A stretch of 40,653 nucleotides of DNA from Nisaea sp. Lineage in GTDB: Bacteria; Pseudomonadota; Alphaproteobacteria; Thalassobaculales; Thalassobaculaceae. The DNA is taken from assembly GCA_002694075.1 (NCBI GenBank), contig NZLB01000045.1, positions 1 through 40,653 of the forward strand, in the 5' to 3' direction. This document shows, one piece after another, positions 18,413 through 26,324 of the stretch (position 1 is its first letter; every line of letters begins with the position of its first letter). The position numbers and the translations under genes were made by a program. A model generated the notes under the pieces. That model was not told the DNA's origin. It worked only from the letters and a program-made list of their open reading frames with translations, and searched no databases.

Positions 18413-19599
18413 CGATCCTCCTCGGCGGCGACCGTGAGGTGGGCGCGCAGGTCGGGCGCCAACCCCGCCGCGGCGATAATCTGCGGGCCGGCCGTCGTGC
18501 CGATGATCTCGGCCGCCGGTGCCGGCGGTCGCGCACAGCCCTTGGCGCAGCCGCTGATATGGACCGTCCCGCCAAAGGCGTCCGCCGGGTCCAAGTTGGC
18601 GATCAGGCGCCGGGCGATCTCGACGGTGTCGAGATGGGCCTGCCCGCATGCCGGTTGGCCGGCGCAGGTGACCACCCAGCGTCGGCGGTCGTCGGCGGCG
18701 GTGATTAAATCACACGCCTCGGCGGTGGTGCGCAGACGGCTGGCGGAAGCTGGCGTTAACCCTGTGACCAGCAGAGTTTTGCCTGGCGCCGGGTGCAGGG
18801 CGTTGGCGCCGGCCTTGGCGGCGGCCCGGCCGAACCGCGCGAGATTGGCGGCCATGGCGCCGCCAAAGGGCAATTGCGTGGCCAGCAAGGTGTCGCCATC
18901 GGCCAACCTGTGCACGCCGATCAGATCCCCTGTTGTCTGGGCCGGCGCCGGGGCCAGACGGGGCAGGTCGGCGAATGCCGCCGCGCTCGCCGGCAAATCC
19001 CGCGCCCGGCAACGGCCGGCGGCCAAGGTGGCGAGCACCTTGAGCGTCGCCGCCGCCGCCCGGGCGGCATCGAACGGGCCAAAATCATGAGCCCCGCAGG
19101 TCAGTCGCCACGCGGCGCCGTCAAGGGCGGTCAGGCGGCAATCGGCGCCCAAACCGGCCAGGGTCCAGGCGCCACCACCGTCGATCACCACACTGGTTTT
19201 GGCCGGTAAAGCGTTCCCCCAGGTGGCCGCGTCGACAGCCGCGCGCAACGCCGCCGCGAGGGGGCGGGGGTCGGCGACGGCCCCGGGGATCCGGCCGGTC
19301 AATGGGTGAATTTCAATTGGCGGCGCGGCGGCGAGGGCGATCTTGGCGGCGGCGATAGCGGTTGCCAGCCCGGCCATGCGGTCGGCGGTGAGGCCCCGCA
19401 GCTGCAGGTTGCCGCGCCGCGAGATTTCCATTCGTCCGTTGCCATGGGTCGCCGCCGCCGTCGTCAGCGCCGTCCATTGCGCCGGGCTGAGCGCGCGCGT
19501 GGCCAGCGTCAGCCGCACCAGCAGGCCGTCGCCGGTGACCATCGGTTGGTCGAGACTGGGGCAGGCGCCGCGGCGGGCCAGGTTCGGCGCCGCGGTCAC
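18409..19599 (-). CDS. cobG: Precorrin-3B synthase CobG
   Basis: Oxygen-dependent monooxygenase that hydroxylates precorrin-3A and forms the gamma-lactone, marking the aerobic B12 pathway. The 396-residue protein resembles nitrite/sulfite reductase half-domains: an N-terminal GDGLLVRLTLATRALSPAQ region, NGRMEISRRGNLQLRGL, and the 4Fe-4S cysteines C312, C318, C351 and C355 in CAGQPAC and CAKGC. All four ligands are intact. It overlaps cobN upstream and cobH downstream by 4 bases each. Its presence means oxygen rather than early cobalt insertion drives ring contraction here. Confidence 0.93.
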   Translation of the reverse strand: MTAAPNLARRGACPSLDQPMVTGDGLLVRLTLATRALSPAQWTALTTAAATHGNGRMEISRRGNLQLRGLTADRMAGLATAIAAAKIALAAAPPIEIHPLTGRIPGAVADPRPLAAALRAAVDAATWGNALPAKTSVVIDGGGAWTLAGLGADCRLTALDGAAWRLTCGAHDFGPFDAARAAAATLKVLATLAAGRCRARDLPASAAAFADLPRLAPAPAQTTGDLIGVHRLADGDTLLATQLPFGGAMAANLARFGRAAAKAGANALHPAPGKTLLVTGLTPASASRLRTTAEACDLITAADDRRRWVVTCAGQPACGQAHLDTVEIARRLIANLDPADAFGGTVHISGCAKGCARPPAPAAEIIGTTAGPQIIAAAGLAPDLRAHLTVAAEEDR

Positions 19600-22500
19600 G
19601 GTGCGGCCTCCGCCAGGGGCGCCGCCAGGGCGGCCAGTTCATCATCGACCTGGTTACGCCGCGGGTGCCACAGGCCGCGCCGCCGCGCCACCCGTAAGCG
19701 ATTGGCCATAGCCTGGCCGGCGGCGGGATTCTCGGTGCGGATGAAATCGCGCACCTGGGCGTCACCGACATAGGCGTCATGGACCATGTCGATCAAAGCG
19801 TTGGGCACGCTTTCGGTGGTTTCGGCGAAAGCCACCAAACGGTCGACGGTTTCGGCGAAATCGGCCGCCCCGCGCGGCCCGTGGCGCATTTGCCCGGCGA
19901 TATAGCGGGGGTTGACGGCCCGGCCGGTGACCACCCGGCGCAGATCGTCGATGAGGGCGCGGGCGCGCGGGCGATGCGGATCGCGGGTGTCCAAGGTGAC
20001 CAGATCGGCGGCCTTGCCAAGGCGCGCGGCGGCGGCTGCGAAACCGCCGATGAAAGCGGCGTCGGCCGATCCCTCGAGCAAGTCGCGGCCGGCGTCGTCG
20101 CCGATATGGACCAGCAAGTCGGCGCGCGCGACCTGGGCCGAAAAACCGTCCGGATCATGGCGGCCGGCGCCGTCGTCGCCGCCCTCGTCAAAAGCGTGGT
20201 CGGCGGTCGCCAAATAGGCCGCGCCGATGGCCGCGCGGTCGCGCCACGCGCCGCTTTGCAACAGGGCCTCGGCGCCGCTGCCATAGGTGCCGGGCGCGCT
20301 GCCGAACAGCCGGCGGGTGGCGCGGCCGGCGGCGGCTTCCGCGGCCAGGGGATTGTCGGCGCCCTCGCCCTGGCGCCGGGCGACCGCGTCACCGGCGCTC
20401 GCCAGCAGCGCCAATTGCGCCGGAAACATATCGCGAAACAGGCCGGAGATTCGCCAGGTCACGTCGATCCGTGGACGCCCGAGATGGGCCGGCGGCAGCA
20501 CTTGAACACCGGTCACCCGCCCGGTTTCACCATCCCATTCGGGCTGGCAGCCCATCAGCCACAGGCCCTGGGCGATTTCCTCGCCGCCGGTGCGCAGGCT
20601 GGCGCTGCCCCACAGGTCGATGACCAGCGCGCGCGGCCATTGGCCATGTTCCTGCAAGTAGAAGCGCACGACCTCCTCAGCCGCCTCTCGGCCCAGGTCG
20701 GTGGCGGTGGCGGTCGGCAGGGCGCGCGGGTCGACCGTGTAAAGATTGCGCCCGGTGGGCAGGACGTCGCGGCGGCCGCGATGGGGCGCGCCGGCCGGTC
20801 CCGGGGCGATGAAGCGGCCGTCGAGCGCGGCCAAAAGGGCGGCTTTCTCGGCCGCCGCGCTGGCCCGCCGCGCGGCCGGCGCACCGGCTTCGGCGCGGCC
20901 GTAGATATGCTGGCCATCCTTGATCGCGAAGTCTTTGATGTCGCAGAGCCAGGCGTCGATCTGTTTCAAGGCGGTGTCGGCGTCGGCGTCGGCGGCGACG
21001 CCGGCGATCCGGTCGAGGCCGGTGGCCGCCGCGCGGCGGTGGATCAGCCCGGCCAGACGGTCGCGCCGGCGGCGGTCCAGGCCGTCGGCCTGCACGAACT
21101 CGTCGACCAGGCGTTCAATTTCGGCCTGCGCGGCGGTCAGGCCGGCGTCGACCAGGGGCGGTGGCAAATGGCCGAGGGTCTGCGCCGCGATTCGGCGCTT
21201 GGCTTGGGCCGCCTCGCCGGGGTTGTTGACGATGAACGGGTAGATCACCGGCAGAGCGCCGGCGACGATCTCGGGGAAACAGGTCGCCGTCAGGGCGGCG
21301 GCCTTGCCCGGCAGCCATTCCAACGTGCCATGGGCGCCGACATGGACCACGGCGTGGGCGCCGGCGTCGTGGCGCAGCCAATGGCCAAAGGCCAACAGTT
21401 CATGGCGTGGTGGCAGGTCGGGATCGTGATAATCGGCGCGCCGGTCGGCGCCCCGTCCGCGGTCGGGGGCCAGCACCACCCAGACATTGCCAAAACGGTG
21501 ATGGCGCAGACGGTGCGGGCCTTTCGGTGGCGGTCCCCAGGCGGCGGTCACCTTGTCGCGCGCCGCGCCCGGCAAGCGGTCGAAGGCGGCGGCCCAAGCG
21601 GCGCCCTCGACCGCCGGGGTGGCGTCGGCCAATAGCGCCAGCAGCTCGCGGCTGGTCGCCGGGATCCCGTCAACCCGGTAGCCGGCGGCGGCCAGGTCAT
21701 GGAGGATCGCCAGCACCGAGGCCGGCGCGTCGAGCCCGACGGCATAGCCGGTGCGGCCATCGGCGCCCGGGTAGTCGGGCAGCATGATGACCAACCGTCG
21801 GCGCTCGGCCGGACAGTCGCGGAGGTCCAGCAAGGCGACCAAGCGCGCCACCACCTGGTCAATGCGGCTGGCCTCCGGGCGATTGCGCAGGGGTGCGAAT
21901 TCCAACGGCCCAGCGTCGGCGCCGGAGCGCGCCGAAGGGCGCGCCGCGTCCCGGTTCTCGGCGGCCTTGAACGACAGCGCGCCGGCGGCCAAGCGGCCGT
22001 CCAATTCCGGCAGAACCATATGCATCGCCAGATCGGCGGTGCCGAGGCCGCGCGGACTGTCCCGCCAGGCGGCCAAGGGCGTGGTCGCGATCATCGCTTG
22101 CAGTACCGGCACGCCAAGGTCCGTGAAGACGCTGGTGGCGGCCGGTCCTTGCGCGGCGGCGAAGGCGGTGGTGGTGACGATCGCCGCCGCGCCATGGTCG
22201 CGCGCCGCCGCGCGCAAAAAGGCGGTCGCCGCATCGTCTTTCAAACTCGGCACGAACAGCGGTAGGCCGGCGATGTCGCGCGCCGCCAGGGCCGCGACCA
22301 AGGCGTCGACGGGGGTCTGATCGCCGGCCAGCAGGATCGAGCGGTAAAACACGATCAACACCGTCGCTCGCGCTGGCGTCGCCGGTTCCGGGCGGGCGAC
22401 GATGCCGATGCCGGGTTGGTAAAAACCGTGACGCGGCACGGTTTTGGGTGCTGGCGCATTCACCGGGGCGCCGCCGGCGAGGGTCGCCAGACGGGCCAGC

Positions 22501-22958
22501 AGCACAGCCATGTTGGCCGTGCCGCCCTCGCGAAAACAGGACAGCAGCGCGGCCTGTTCGGCGGCCGGAACGGTCGACAAACGGGCCAAATCCGGATCGC
22601 GGTCGCGGCATTCGCCAGGCAACAGGGCCAGCGCGATGCCACGGCGACGGGCCAGGGCGGCGACCTGTTCGCAGCCGTAGCGCCACCACTCGTAGCCGCC
22701 CAGCAGGCGGATCAAGATGACCTTGGCGCCGGCCGCCACGGTGTCGAGCCACAGATCGACCGACATCGGATGGCGCAAATCGTTCAGCGCGGCCAGGCGC
22801 AGGCTCGGCAAATCGCCGGCCGCCGCGTGAGCGCCGGCGAGGGTGTTCAAATCGCTGTCGGAAAAGGACAGGATCACGATGTCGCCCGGGCTTTGAGCGA
22901 GATCGACCGGCTCGACCCGGTCGTCGAGGCTGGCCGTCGTGATATTGGCGATGTGCAT
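19596..22958 (-). CDS. cobN: Cobaltochelatase subunit CobN
   Basis: Large, porphyrin-binding subunit of the ATP-dependent aerobic cobaltochelatase (CobNST), which inserts cobalt into hydrogenobyrinate a,c-diamide. The 1,120-residue protein contains YEWWRYGCEQ near residue 90, the conserved HVGAHGTLEWLPGK segment near residue 540, VIYPFIVNNPGEAAQAKRR just after it, LPTGRNLYTVDP near 740, and IDVTWRISGLFRDMFP near 830. It is somewhat shorter than the ~1,250-residue Pseudomonas enzyme. No cobS or cobT is in the window, so those subunits must be elsewhere, or a shared ChlI/ChlD-like pair is used. It lies 4 bases after cobW and overlaps cobG by 4. Confidence 0.95.
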   Translation of the reverse strand: MHIANITTASLDDRVEPVDLAQSPGDIVILSFSDSDLNTLAGAHAAAGDLPSLRLAALNDLRHPMSVDLWLDTVAAGAKVILIRLLGGYEWWRYGCEQVAALARRRGIALALLPGECRDRDPDLARLSTVPAAEQAALLSCFREGGTANMAVLLARLATLAGGAPVNAPAPKTVPRHGFYQPGIGIVARPEPATPARATVLIVFYRSILLAGDQTPVDALVAALAARDIAGLPLFVPSLKDDAATAFLRAAARDHGAAAIVTTTAFAAAQGPAATSVFTDLGVPVLQAMIATTPLAAWRDSPRGLGTADLAMHMVLPELDGRLAAGALSFKAAENRDAARPSARSGADAGPLEFAPLRNRPEASRIDQVVARLVALLDLRDCPAERRRLVIMLPDYPGADGRTGYAVGLDAPASVLAILHDLAAAGYRVDGIPATSRELLALLADATPAVEGAAWAAAFDRLPGAARDKVTAAWGPPPKGPHRLRHHRFGNVWVVLAPDRGRGADRRADYHDPDLPPRHELLAFGHWLRHDAGAHAVVHVGAHGTLEWLPGKAAALTATCFPEIVAGALPVIYPFIVNNPGEAAQAKRRIAAQTLGHLPPPLVDAGLTAAQAEIERLVDEFVQADGLDRRRRDRLAGLIHRRAAATGLDRIAGVAADADADTALKQIDAWLCDIKDFAIKDGQHIYGRAEAGAPAARRASAAAEKAALLAALDGRFIAPGPAGAPHRGRRDVLPTGRNLYTVDPRALPTATATDLGREAAEEVVRFYLQEHGQWPRALVIDLWGSASLRTGGEEIAQGLWLMGCQPEWDGETGRVTGVQVLPPAHLGRPRIDVTWRISGLFRDMFPAQLALLASAGDAVARRQGEGADNPLAAEAAAGRATRRLFGSAPGTYGSGAEALLQSGAWRDRAAIGAAYLATADHAFDEGGDDGAGRHDPDGFSAQVARADLLVHIGDDAGRDLLEGSADAAFIGGFAAAAARLGKAADLVTLDTRDPHRPRARALIDDLRRVVTGRAVNPRYIAGQMRHGPRGAADFAETVDRLVAFAETTESVPNALIDMVHDAYVGDAQVRDFIRTENPAAGQAMANRLRVARRRGLWHPRRNQVDDELAALAAPLAEAAP

Positions 22959-22962
22959 CGGC

Positions 22963-23997
22963 TCAGGCCGCCAAAACGGCCTCGATACGGGCGCGGTCGA
23001 GACCGCTCAAGCCGATCACCACCAGGCGCGTGCCGCGCGGCTCGTCCGGCCGCCAGGGGCGGTCGAAATGGTGTTGCACGCGGGCGCCGACGCCCTGCAC
23101 CACCAAGCGCATGGGCTTGCCGGCGACCTCGGCGAAACCCTTGACCCGCAGGACCTCGGGCAGGGCGCCGGCGGCGGTCACCCGGCGCACCAGATCCTGT
23201 GGATCGGCGACCATGTCCAAGGCGACCACGAAACTGTCGAAGTCATCATGTTCATGGTCTTCTTCGCCGTCATGGTGGGTCCGCCGTTGGTCGATCACGG
23301 CGGCAGCGTCGGCGTCGAGGCCGAGCAGCACGTCGGTGTCGACCTGGCCGTCGCGGGCGGCGACGATTTTGACCGCCCGGCCAAGATGATCGGTGACCTG
23401 GCGTTCGGCCGCCGTGCGTGCCGCCGCGTCCAGCAAATCGACCTTCGACAGGATCACCAAATCGGCGCAGGCGACTTGGTCCTCGAAGACCTCCTCAATC
23501 GGGTCGTCGTGGTCGAGGGCGTCATCGGCCGCGCGTTGGGCCGCCAGGGCGTCGAGATCGCCGGCCACCTGACCGGCGGCCAAGGCCGCGCCGTCGACCA
23601 CCGCGACCACCCCGTCGACGGTCACCCGGCTACGGATGTCCGGCCATTGAAACGCCTGCACCAGGGGTTTGGGCAGGGCCAGGCCAGAGGTTTCGATGAG
23701 GATGTGATCGACCGCCGGGCGGGCCGCCAGAATGGTTTCCAGGGCCGGCTGAAAATCGTCGGCAACGGTGCAGCAAATGCAGCCATTGGCCAATTCGACG
23801 ACATTTTCCTCGGGGCAGGTGTCGATGCCGCAGCCCTTGAGGACCTCGCCGTCGATGCCGACATCGCCAAATTCATTGACGATGACGGCGAAGCGCCGGC
23901 CGCCCGGATGGGTCAGCAAATTACGGATCAAAGTGGTTTTCCCGGCGCCCAAAAAGCCGGTGACGATGGTGCAGGGAATGCGGCCGGCGGCGCTCAT
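22963..23997 (-). CDS. cobW: CobW-family GTPase, cobalt chaperone
   Basis: P-loop GTPase of the G3E/COG0523 family thought to deliver cobalt to CobN. The 344-residue protein has GFLGAGKT at 14-21, the metal-binding CXCC motif C73-I-C75-C76, the ETSGLALP switch, SKVDLLD as the guanine-specificity motif, and a histidine/acid-rich loop (HHDGEEDHEHDD, around residue 250) that could bind or store metal. The C-terminal CobW_C domain ends with VIGLSGLDRARIE. The ATG at 23997 overlaps the upstream DUF1636 gene by 4 bases, and cobN follows after 4 bases. Confidence 0.95.
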   Translation of the reverse strand: MSAAGRIPCTIVTGFLGAGKTTLIRNLLTHPGGRRFAVIVNEFGDVGIDGEVLKGCGIDTCPEENVVELANGCICCTVADDFQPALETILAARPAVDHILIETSGLALPKPLVQAFQWPDIRSRVTVDGVVAVVDGAALAAGQVAGDLDALAAQRAADDALDHDDPIEEVFEDQVACADLVILSKVDLLDAAARTAAERQVTDHLGRAVKIVAARDGQVDTDVLLGLDADAAAVIDQRRTHHDGEEDHEHDDFDSFVVALDMVADPQDLVRRVTAAGALPEVLRVKGFAEVAGKPMRLVVQGVGARVQHHFDRPWRPDEPRGTRLVVIGLSGLDRARIEAVLAA

Positions 23998-24374
23998 GAC
24001 GGGTCTCCGGCCAATGGCGGTAGGCGGGTGATCAGACCTTGTTTCAAGGCCGCCGGTCGGCCGCGCAGGGTCATTTTGCCGTTGTCCTCGATCATGCCGG
24101 CGCCCGCGACCAATGCGTCGGCGTCGTCGCCGGTCAAGCCGCCGAAAACGTAGGTCCAGCCGCCGGCCACGCGGATCGCCGCGCTCAGCCCGCGCTGGCA
24201 ATTGGCCAGGCATGAGGTGGTTTCGACCCGGATCGGCCGGTCGCCGACGGCGGCGGCGGTGGCCGCCGCCAAAGCCGCGCCGGCGCCGGCCAGCGGCGGC
24301 GACACGCGGCGGTCGCGGCAGGTGTCACAGATCAGGATGGTGACCGGCCGGGCCGGTGCCTGAGAAGGGTGCAT
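23994..24374 (-). CDS. DUF1636 family thioredoxin-like ferredoxin / metal-binding protein
   Basis: Small cytoplasmic protein (126 residues) that heads the cob operon. It carries four cysteines, C16 and C19 in ICDTCRD, and C55 and C59 in SCLANC, the pattern of thioredoxin-like 2Fe-2S ferredoxins and of the DUF1636 family, which is often encoded beside cobW. Its biochemical role is not established; electron supply (for example to CobG or the cobalt-reduction step) or metal handling are both possible. The ATG at 24374 follows a strong GGGGAGGA ribosome site that adjoins a small hairpin, so this start is the one directly controlled by the upstream riboswitch. It overlaps cobW by 4 bases. Confidence 0.85.
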   Translation of the reverse strand: MHPSQAPARPVTILICDTCRDRRVSPPLAGAGAALAAATAAAVGDRPIRVETTSCLANCQRGLSAAIRVAGGWTYVFGGLTGDDADALVAGAGMIEDNGKMTLRGRPAALKQGLITRLPPLAGDPS

Positions 24375-24385
24375 CGTGTCCTCCC

Positions 24386-24405
24386 CGCCAGTCTTCCCGC
24401 TGGCG
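24386..24405 (-). promoter_or_regulatory. Expression-platform hairpin next to the first ribosome site
   Basis: Arms 24386-24391 and 24400-24405 form a perfect 6-bp stem (CGCCAG with CTGGCG) with an 8-base loop, just 3' of the riboswitch. The stem touches the GGGGAG ribosome site (24381-24386) of the DUF1636 gene and shares one base with it. No U-tract follows, so translational rather than transcriptional control is the better guess. This is read from sequence; switching was not modelled. Confidence 0.45.
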
Positions 24406-24423
24406 ACATGGGTTGCGCGCGAC

Positions 24424-24594
24424 GGCAGGTCTCCTGGCTTACGGCGTGGGCGCCAGAGTCGCCTTCCCGGAGAATTCCAGTGGCGGTGGACTTGGCGCAA
24501 GCCGCTTACAGTTGCGGGCACAGCCGGAGGGTTTCACTCCGTTCCCTTTTCACCGTGACAACACGGCACCGTCGCTTTCGTTGTAGTGGACCTG
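24424..24594 (-). promoter_or_regulatory. Cobalamin (AdoCbl) riboswitch
   Basis: Read on the minus strand, the element has the B12 box TAAGCCAGGAGACCTGCC (24424-24441), the central GCCCGCAACTGTAAGCGG core (24502-24519), a GCCACTGG element, a GGGAAGGC segment, and the GGTGCCGTG and AAAAGGGAA elements near its 5' end. A closing P1 helix pairs 24589-24594 (CAGGTC) with 24426-24431 (GACCTG). It lies about 50 bases upstream of DUF1636-cobW-cobN-cobG-cobH-cobI-cobJ. Cobalamin binding should repress the operon. The orientation excludes control of cbtB, which lies on the other strand and starts beyond its 5' end. Confidence 0.95.
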
Positions 24595-24608
24595 ACCGGC
24601 CTTGGCAA

Positions 24609-24636
24609 TTGCGTGGCGGTGAATTTGCCATATACT
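24609..24636 (+). promoter_or_regulatory. Possible cbtB promoter in the divergent region
   Basis: TTGCGT (24609-24614), a 16-base spacer and TATACT (24631-24636, five of six matches to the -10 consensus) would start a transcript near 24643, giving a leader of about 55 bases before cbtB. The same bases read on the minus strand give TATATG, so the cob operon may fire from an overlapping -10. The minus-strand -35 is unclear. Confidence 0.4.
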
Positions 24637-24658
24637 CTTAGCCCTAAAACAACCGCGC

Positions 24659-24684
24659 CCCAGGGCGGGCCGGCCCGCCCTGGG
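24659..24684. repeat. 26-base perfect palindrome in the cbtB leader
   Basis: Two 13-base arms (CCCAGGGCGGGCC and its complement) meet with no spacer, directly before the AAGGAGG ribosome site of cbtB at 24688-24694. In RNA this would be a very stable hairpin ending 3 bases before the ribosome site; as DNA it could be a dimeric regulator's operator. There is no U-tract, so simple termination is unlikely. Its role is unknown. Confidence 0.6.
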
Positions 24685-24697
24685 TCAAGGAGGAAAG

Positions 24698-24886
24698 ATG
24701 AACGCAGTTATTCGTGGCGTGGGCCAAAGCGTTGGCGCGACCGAAGTTGAACGCCGCTTGGCCCCCCTTTTGGCGGCCGGCGCCTTGGGTCTGATGATCG
24801 TTGGTGTCGCTGGGTTCGCGCATATCCATGTGGTCCATAACGCCGGTCACGATTACCGCCACACGATGGCCTTTCCCTGCCACTAA
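24698..24886 (+). CDS. cbtB: Cobalt transporter subunit CbtB
   Basis: Small membrane protein of 62 residues for cobalt uptake together with CbtA. It has one transmembrane helix (about residues 22-40) followed by a metal-ligand-rich end: H42, H44, H47, H51, H55, C61 and H62. The HNAGHDYRHTMAFPCH tail is characteristic of CbtB. AAGGAGG, 3 bases before the start, fixes the ATG. cbtA follows after 16 bases. CbtAB systems are often under B12 riboswitches; here the visible riboswitch points away, so control must be by the palindrome, the promoter or other means. Confidence 0.92.
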   Translation: MNAVIRGVGQSVGATEVERRLAPLLAAGALGLMIVGVAGFAHIHVVHNAGHDYRHTMAFPCH

Positions 24887-24902
24887 GCGTTTGTTTGCCG
24901 CC

Positions 24903-25604
24903 ATGCGGTTGTTTCGACAGTTGATATTGATCGCGGTGATCGCCGGCGTCGGCGTCGGTGTGGTCACCGCCCTCCTCCATGAGATGACCACCGCGCCCTT
25001 GGTGATCGCCGCCGAAGCCTTGGAAGGCGCCGCCGCCGATAGCGGCCATGGCCATGATCACGGCGACGGCTGGGCGCCGGGCGAGGGCTTGCCGCGGCAG
25101 CTTTACAACATCGCCGCCCATGTCGTCGGCGCGATCGGGTTCGCCCTGTTGTTGCTGGTGGCCAGCGAGTTGGCCGGCGGTTTGCGCGATGGGCGCCATG
25201 GCGTTCTCTGGGGCTTGGCCGGTTTCGCCAGTGTCACCTTGGCGCCGGGCCTTGGTCTGCCGGCGGAGTTACCGGGCATGCCGGCAGCCGATCTGACCGC
25301 GCGCCAGGTGTGGTGGCTGGCCACCGCCCTGGCGACCGCCGGCGGTCTGGCCCTGATCGTTTTGACGCGCCGCTTGCCCTTTGCCCTGCTAGGCGTCGGG
25401 CTGTTGGCCTTGCCCCATGGCCTTGGCGCGCCACCGACGCCGGCCGCCGCCGCGCCGGCCCTCGCCGCCTTGCACCTTGACTTCGCCGTGTGGGTGCTGG
25501 TGGTCGGCTTGGTATTTTGGGCCGCGCTTGGCGGCGCCCTTGGCCTCTTGCGTGGGCGGTTGCTCAGGCCTCGACCGGGCGCGGCGCCGGCTCTCGAAAA
25601 CTAA
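24903..25604 (+). CDS. cbtA: Cobalt transporter subunit CbtA
   Basis: Integral membrane protein of 233 residues with about five to six hydrophobic helices: MRLFRQLILIAVIAGVGVG at the start, IAAHVVGAIGFALLLL, GVLWGLAGFASVTLAPGLG, WWLATALATAGGLALI, FALLGVGLLALPHGLG and a final LDFAVWVLVVGLVF. A periplasmic-type loop rich in His, Asp and Glu (HGHDHGDG) follows the first helix and is a likely metal site. The ATG at 24903 begins the first helix; the open frame upstream overlaps cbtB. It is paired with cbtB and beside the B12 operon, consistent with feeding cobalt to CobW/CobN. Its last 41 bases overlap the convergent gntR-type gene. Confidence 0.9.
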   Translation: MRLFRQLILIAVIAGVGVGVVTALLHEMTTAPLVIAAEALEGAAADSGHGHDHGDGWAPGEGLPRQLYNIAAHVVGAIGFALLLLVASELAGGLRDGRHGVLWGLAGFASVTLAPGLGLPAELPGMPAADLTARQVWWLATALATAGGLALIVLTRRLPFALLGVGLLALPHGLGAPPTPAAAAPALAALHLDFAVWVLVVGLVFWAALGGALGLLRGRLLRPRPGAAPALEN

Positions 25605-26238
25605 GGTCCAGGCGCGCCCGGCGGGCGCCCCGCATGTGGTGGCGCGCGGCGGCCTCGGCCTCGGCCCCGTCATTGGCCCAGATCGCCGCGACGATGGCGC
25701 GATGTTCGGCGAGCGCCGCCGCCGGCCGTTCCGGTACGGCGTAGGTGGTGTCCGGCAGCAGGGCCAAAGTGGTACTTAACCCGGCCAGGGTCTGCACCAA
25801 GTAGCGGTTGTGCGAGGCGGCGTAGATGGCGGCGTGAAAGCCGCGGTTGAGCCGGGCGCTTTCGGCGGCGTCGTCAAGGGCCGCCTCGGCCCTGTCGAGA
25901 TGGTCGCGCAAGGCGGCGATTTCGGCGTCGCTGGCGTATTCAGCGGCCAAGCGGGCGGCCAGCCCCTCCAACTCCACGCGCATCACGTAGAGCTCAATCA
26001 CCTGACCGCGGTCGAGGCTGGTGACGGTCATCCCGGCCCATGGGGTCGATTGCACCAGACCGTCGGCTTGCAGGCGTTTCAGCGCCTCGCGCACAGGCGT
26101 TCGGCTGACCCCCAGCCAGGCGGCGATCTCGGCCTCGCGCAGACGGTCGCCGGGACGCAGTCGGCCCTCGCCAATGGCCTGGCGAATTTGATCCAGAACC
26201 ACTTGCCCGCGCGGCGCTGATGGCAGAAGCACGCTCAT
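25564..26238 (-). CDS. GntR-family transcriptional regulator (FCD/FadR subgroup)
   Basis: DNA-binding regulator of 224 residues. A winged-helix domain (about 14-66) contains LREAEIAAWLGVSRTPVREALKRLQADGLV. The following FCD domain (about 76-205) is helical and has candidate metal/ligand residues (R87, H135 in RGFHAAIYAASHN, and C-terminal histidines). Such regulators usually release DNA on binding a small organic acid. Start ATG 26238 is placed by the domain; there is no ribosome site because a palindromic operator lies 2 bases upstream. The gene diverges from the ComD/ComE/TcuA-like operon and very probably represses it and itself. The effector is unknown. Confidence 0.9.
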   Translation of the reverse strand: MSVLLPSAPRGQVVLDQIRQAIGEGRLRPGDRLREAEIAAWLGVSRTPVREALKRLQADGLVQSTPWAGMTVTSLDRGQVIELYVMRVELEGLAARLAAEYASDAEIAALRDHLDRAEAALDDAAESARLNRGFHAAIYAASHNRYLVQTLAGLSTTLALLPDTTYAVPERPAAALAEHRAIVAAIWANDGAEAEAAARHHMRGARRARLDLSFREPAPRPVEA

Positions 26239-26240
26239 GA

Positions 26241-26256
26241 TTTTTGTATACAAAAA
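26241..26256. promoter_or_regulatory. Operator palindrome at the gntR-type gene start
   Basis: Perfect 16-base palindrome TTTTTGTATACAAAAA with the TGTATACA core (26245-26252), a typical form for FCD-type GntR regulators. On the minus strand the core contains TATACA (26250 to 26245), a plausible -10, which would start RNA about at the regulator's ATG (26238). Binding would therefore block its own promoter. Confidence 0.6.
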
Positions 26257-26324
26257 AAGACCCGCCGCGCAAAGCGTTTTACCGGACGCGGGCCGTGTTC
26301 TGAACAAATCGCCTGCCAAGGCTA

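Noticed and set aside
19779-21635. 618-codon plus-strand open frame opposite cobN
   Set aside because: Antisense shadow with biased Gly/Gln/Arg composition and no recognisable motifs; cobN is complete and certain.
24424-24594. Riboswitch controlling cbtBA
   Set aside because: All conserved elements read 5' to 3' on the minus strand, so the plus-strand cbtB transcript would contain only its complement or none of it.
24659-24684. Intrinsic terminator
   Set aside because: The palindrome has no T-tract on either side and is directly followed by the cbtB ribosome site.
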